Source: Paulownia fortunei (taxonomy: Eukaryota > Streptophyta > Magnoliopsida > Lamiales > Paulowniaceae). Taken from it: a stretch of DNA of 64,000 bases. The stretch is from positions 7,743,278-7,807,277 of the forward strand of contig CM033110.1 of NCBI GenBank assembly GCA_019321725.1, in the 5' to 3' direction. This document shows positions 60,226-64,000 of this stretch, piece by piece. The position numbers were made by a program, and so were the translations under genes. The number at the start of each line of letters is the position of its first letter. The stretch's first letter is position 1. The notes under the pieces were generated by a model. The model was not told where the DNA came from. It did no database searches and worked only from the letters and a program-made list of their open reading frames with translations.

Positions 60226-61254
60226 TTACTTGGAAATCTTCCAACTGACCGCACCACCATTCAAGGTGAATATGTATCCGGACATGGACTTTGAGTCATC
60301 TATATCGGACTGAAAACTAAAGTCTGTATATCCCTCCAGTTTTAGTTCTCCATTGCCGTATATCATAAAGATATCCTTAGTCCTTCTCAAGTACTTGAGG
60401 ATCATCTTAATGGCTTTCCAGTGATCTTCTCCTGGATTGGACTGATATCTGCTCGTGACACTCAGAGCATGTGCTATATCAGGCCTTGTACATAACATTG
60501 CATACATTATGCTCCCTATTGCAGAAGCATAAGGTATGCGAGCCATCTTTTCTCTCTCTTCAGGTGTCTTAGGAGACATAACTTTAGAGAGTGAAACCCC
60601 ATGACTCATAGGCAGAAATCCTCTCTTGGATTCCTCCATGCTAAACCTTTTTAGCACTTTGTCTATGTACATGGACTGGGATAGTCCGATCATCCTTCTG
60701 GATCTATCTCTATAGATCTTTATCCCTAGGAGAAAAGATGCATCTCCCAAGTCCTTCATGGAAAACTGATTAGATAACCAAGTCCTCGTTGACTGCAACA
60801 TCCCTACATCATTCCAATGAGTAGGATGTCATCAACGTAGAGCACAACAAATGTAACTGCACTCCCACTAACCTTCTTATAGACACATGGTTCATCCGGG
60901 TTCTTATGAAAGTCAAACATTTTGATCGTTTCATCAAACCAGATGTTCCAACTCCTCGAAGCTTGTTTAAGTCCATAAATGGATCTCTGGAGCTTGCAAA
61001 CCTTTTGCTCGCTCCCGCTGGATATGAAGCCTTCTGGCTGCTTCATGTAGATCTCTTCCTTAATGTTTCCATTAAGGAAAGCGGTCTTCACATCCATTTG
61101 CCATATCTCATAGTCATAATATGCAGATATGGCTAACAGTATCCATATGGATTTAAGCATCGCTACTGGTGAAATAGTTTCCTCATAATCAATTCCTTGC
61201 TTCTGAGTATAACCTTTTGCTACCAATTGTGCTTATAGGTTGCTACCTCTCCAT
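60226..61254 (-). pseudogene. Copia-7 reverse transcriptase, one frame shift
   Basis: Two open stretches. 60804-61226: KGYTQKQGIDYEET, WQMDVKTAFLNGNIKEEIY, KLQRSIYGLKQASRSWN, PDEPCVYKKVSGSAVTFVVL and YVDD (60839-60828) intact. 60226-60801: FSMKDLGDASFLLGIKIYRD, SMYIDKVLKRFSMEES, ARIPYASAIGSIMYAMLCTR and SVTSRYQSNPGEDHWKAIK. They are colinear and separated by a shift near 60802. RT copies the element RNA into DNA inside the particle. The best RT in the window, still not a single frame. Confidence 0.85.
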
Positions 61255-62235
61255 CTACTCCAAGCTTCCGCTTGTAGACCCATTTGCAGCCAATGGGAAC
61301 AATTCCTGTGGTGGGTCCACCAAAGTCCATACCTTGTTGGAGTACATAGAGTCCATTTCGGATTGCATAGCTTCTTGCCACTTCTTCGATTCGATGTCAG
61401 ACATCGCATCTCCATAGCTTCTTGGATCATTATCCAAAGGGAGTCCCTCTTCTTTGTTCTCTAACAACAAGTTGTACCTCTTAGGTACCCTTGAGACCCT
61501 TTCGGATCTTCGAAGAGATTGTGCCTTAGAGGGTCCAGCATTAACTGGTGTACCATTTACTGCGTCAGTTGGGGTGTTCTGTGGTTCTTGAACCTCTTCA
61601 AGTTCTACGACATTGTCACTTCCATCTGAAAGAAATTCTTCTTCAAGGAAGGTAGCATTCCTCGAAACAAACATCCTTTGTTCCGTGGCATCATAGAAAT
61701 AGTATCCAATAGACTCCTTTGGATATCCCACAAACTTTCATAAGCTGGATCTCATATCCAACTTATCTCCCACTAGCTGCTTCACATAAGCAGCACACCC
61801 CATACCCTAAGGTATTTATAGAAGGTGTATTTCCATACCACATCTCATATGGTATTTTGGGGACGGCTTTAGATGGCACCCTGTTTAATAGGTATGCCGT
61901 CGTTTCTAAGGCATAGCCCCAGAATGAAAGAGGTAATGAAGTGAAGCTCATCATAGATCTAACCATGTCCAACAAGGTTCGATTCCTGCGTTCCGCAACT
62001 CCGTTGAGTTGGGGAGTAGCAGGAGGAGTCCACTGTGAGAGAATCCCATTCTCTTTTAGATAATCTAAAAATTCTGTGCTTAAGTATTCACCTCCTCGAT
62101 CAGATCGAAGAGTTTTTATACTTAATCCAGTTTGTTTCTCTACTTCAGTTCTAAATTCTTTGAACTTTTCAAATACTTCAGACTTGTACCTTAAAAGGTA
62201 CACATAACCATACCTAGAGAAGTCATCGGTAAAGG
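61255..62235 (-). pseudogene. Copia-7 integrase, frame-shifted
   Basis: 61763-62203 holds the catalytic core end: SIKTLRSDRGGEYLSTEFL (second Asp), PATPQLNGVAERRNRTLLD (Glu), and SFWGYALETTAYLLNRVPSK. Two single-base losses near 61818 and 61799, judged against Copia-3 and Copia-5, and a stop near 61742, separate it from the C-terminal domain and linker at 61255-61731 (GYPKESIGYYFYDATEQRMF, LRRSERVSRVPKRYNLLLEN, WQEAMQSEMDSMYSNKVWTL). The first catalytic Asp (HTDVCGP) lies in the preceding frame. Integrase would insert the DNA copy; this one is disabled. Confidence 0.85.
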
Positions 62236-62871
62236 TTAAGAAGTAGTTATAGTTCCACGGGCACTAACATTTAGTGGCCCACATACATCTGTATGGATCA
62301 AATCCAATAGATGCTTGGCTCGCTCCACTTGTCCAACAAATGGAGATTTGGTCATCTTTCCTTTGAGGCAGGATTCACAAGTTGGTAGTTCTTGCTCTCT
62401 CGTTAGATCAAGCAATTGTGCCAATTTGTTAATTCTTTTCTCAGAAATATGTCCTAATCTTGCGTGCCACAGGCTCATTGAACTATGATTATCTAATTTT
62501 CTTTTATGTTGTTGAATTGTGAAAATGCGGTTATGGGGAGTAATAGTATATAAACAATTCGTCAAAGAACCAGAATATATAAAATCAGAACGTTTGAAAA
62601 TGGAACAATTTCCATTCTCAATTGTAAATCTAAAACCTTCTCTATCCAAAACTGGAATAAAGATAATGTTCTTAATAATATCTGGAACAAAAAGACAATT
62701 ATTTAAAACTATTACATAACCATTCTCTAAAGCCAAATTAACGGTCCCTATAGCTAATGTAGCAACTCTTGCTCCATTTCCCATCCTAAGGACCGTTTCT
62801 CTCTCCATCCAGCTTCCTACTTCTTGCCATCATCTGCAAATCATTGCAAATATGTGAGCCACAACCGGTAT
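62236..62871 (-). pseudogene. Copia-7 protease and GAG-pre-integrase region
   Basis: Open from 62808 to 62236. After the protease start (DTGCGSHICNDLQ-type text, in another frame near 62870-62835) come NGARVATLAIGTVNLALENG, NIIFIPVLDREGFRFTIENG, SLWHARLGHISEKRINKL (pre-integrase zinc-binding region) and LKGKMTKSPFVGQVERAKHL, then HTDVCGPLNVSAR at the integrase start. A one-base loss near 62878 separates it from gag, and another near 62255 ends it early. Confidence 0.8.
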
Positions 62872-63741
62872 CTAATACCAAGAAGTATTGTTAACCGACA
62901 AGTTAACTTCAACAAAATATATACCTGAACTCTTCAGGCTTGCAAGATACTCATTGCAATTCCTCTTCCAGTGCCCTGGTTTGCCGCAGTAATGGCACTT
63001 GTCATTGGCTTGAGAAGAAACCTTTTTGACACCGCCCTTAGCTTTCAGCTTGTTGGGTTTAGAGAAACCCTTTCCTTTCTTCTTTCCTTTCTTGGGCTTT
63101 TTAGCCTTTGATTCGGAAGAAGATCCAACAAGCAAAACCGGCTTGTCCTTTTTCATGGTGGACTCAGCCGTCTTTAACATGTTCACAAGCTCAGCGAGAC
63201 TAGTCTCCATGTTGTGCATGTTAAAGTTGACAACGAAGGTGTCAAATGATGGAGGCAGAGACTGCAGCAGAAGGTCCGTATAGAGTTCGTTCTCCATAAC
63301 GACTCCAAGGGACGCCAGCCTTTCAATAAGGGCTATCATCTTCAATCCATGATCATGGACTGAAGAGCCCTCAGTCATACGACATCTGAAAAGCTCTTTT
63401 GAGATCTGATATCTTGTCTGCCGAGTTCTTCAACCATACAACTCTTGTAGGTGAATGAGGATCCCATAGGCAGTTTGATCCTCATTCTGCCTCTGCAGCT
63501 CATTTGACATCGATGCCAGCATGTAGCATCGAACTTGCAGATTATCATCAACATGACGTAAATAACCTGCATAATCCTCTGAAGTAATATCCTCCAGCGG
63601 TACCAAAGGAGGCGCAGTGTCGAGGACATATGCCCTCTTCTCTGACTGAAGAACTATCTTGAGGTTTCTTAGCCAATCGACAAAATTAGGTCCAGTTAAT
63701 TTGTTTTGTTCAATGATTGTTGCAAGTGTATTCTTTGCCAT
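62872..63741 (-). pseudogene. Copia-7 gag with one in-frame stop
   Basis: ATG at 63741 begins MAKNTLATIIEQNKLTGPNF. The reading frame is continuous to the protease start except for one TGA near 63437-63435, where Copia-2 has GAA. Order: N-terminal capsid-like part (63430-63741), gag core (MTEGSSVHDHGLKMIALIER, LPPSFDTFVVNFNMHNMETS), lysine-rich segment (KAKKPKKGKKKGKGF), and an intact CCHC zinc knuckle CHYCGKPGHWKRNC near 62955-63005. The best-kept gag in the window; it differs from Copia-2 at few positions. Confidence 0.85.
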
Positions 63742-64000
63742 TTTAGTAGAATAATCTACAAAATATGCAAGAAGCAGAAAATGAGTAAACTATGGGAAAA
63801 ACATATTCATTTAATATAAGGTCTTTAATACTAAATGTCTCCCACTATTTTCTTCGAATTCCATCACCCCTAATGGAATTTCGGGAAATCAAATTTCATA
63901 GTGAGCTTGAGGTCCAATAGAAATATTTCACACCCCAATTTTATGAGCCCATGAAATATTTTTATCGGTAGTCAACTCTTTGACGATTGTATCACTATAC
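63742..64000 (-). other. Copia-7 leader, partial
   Basis: Non-coding leader next to gag, with AATAGTGGGAGAC at 63849-63837 on the minus strand, as in Copia-1 and Copia-2. The primer site and 5' LTR lie outside the window. Confidence 0.65.

Larger units (their letters stand above)
57618..64000 (-). mobile_element. Copia-7: best preserved F1 element, 5' end outside the window
   Basis: Minus strand. 3' LTR 57618-59839, polypurine tract, then RNase H, RT, integrase, protease and gag in the usual Copia reverse order, with gag starting at 63741 and the leader running off the edge. Coding sequence is nearly complete in extent but has at least six lesions, so it is not autonomous. GTTAC at 57613-57617 should be its target duplication; the right copy is not visible. 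Confidence 0.85.

Noticed and set aside
60226..63741. Copia-7 as an intact, autonomous element
   Set aside because: At least six stops or frame shifts in gag, protease, integrase and RT, and the 5' LTR is not visible.
1..64000. A new multi-gene system such as a gene cluster or defence island
   Set aside because: All recognisable coding is retroelement or PMD and is broken; no set of intact co-oriented genes exists in the window.

Overview
The window looks like repeat-rich, gene-poor nuclear DNA of a flowering plant, probably a eudicot. It is very AT-rich and built almost entirely from broken LTR retrotransposons nested in one another. No intact host gene, tRNA, rRNA or CRISPR array was recognised. 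The plant assignment rests on Ty1/Copia and Ty3/Gypsy proteins, a Met-tRNA type primer site (TGGTATCAGAG), and a plant mobile domain (PMD) gene family. Species cannot be given.

One Copia family dominates. I call it F1: LTRs of about 2.0-2.2 kb running TGTTAGAGTAG...AACA in element orientation, and a polypurine tract GCAAGTGGGAGATTG. Its copies are named here Copia-0 to Copia-5 and Copia-7. Copia-6 and the fragment at 34184-35541 belong to other Copia lineages. Gypsy-type material is of four kinds: the PMD carriers A and B; an Athila/Tat-like LTR with internal tail; a Tat-like protease/RT remnant; and long LTRs of Tekay/Del type (TGTGATACCC...GGGTGTTACA).

Layout. 1-3609: element A, an LTR element carrying an antisense PMD gene, inserted in the integrase of Copia-1 (minus strand, 3610-10300 plus 16419-16735). 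Copia-1 gag also holds a solo LTR (4660-6625), and its 5' LTR is split by element B (10301-16418), a second PMD carrier. 16741-19805: decayed RT/RNase H and 3' LTR of Copia-0, with a LINE 3' fragment. 19806-23270: Gypsy LTR and internal tail. 23281-27878: Copia LTR pieces and deletion derivative Copia-2. 27879-34120: Copia-3, split by a 2.85-kb solo LTR with a perfect AAAGC duplication. 34184-35541: another Copia lineage with its LTR. 35542-37719: AT-rich and microsatellite DNA with one non-AT-rich island. 37720-47189: Copia-4, the only element with both termini and a perfect duplication (GTATA) in the window. 47195-51540: AT-rich DNA, a short inverted-terminus repeat, Tat-like pol and LTR fragments. 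51545-54235: Copia-5 and an LTR fragment. 54236-64000: Copia-6, interrupted by a Tekay-like LTR, itself interrupted by Copia-7, which runs off the right edge.

Every reading frame examined carries stops, frameshifts or deletions, so nothing here looks autonomous. The most unusual content is the pair of PMD genes, which run antisense inside an LTR element and still contain an intron. Also notable are hairpins at the TATA/start region of many F1 LTRs and a GC-rich, potentially structured leader downstream of the primer site. I did not see a convincing new biological system. Boundaries not tied to LTR termini or target duplications are estimates by eye, good to about 10-50 bases.
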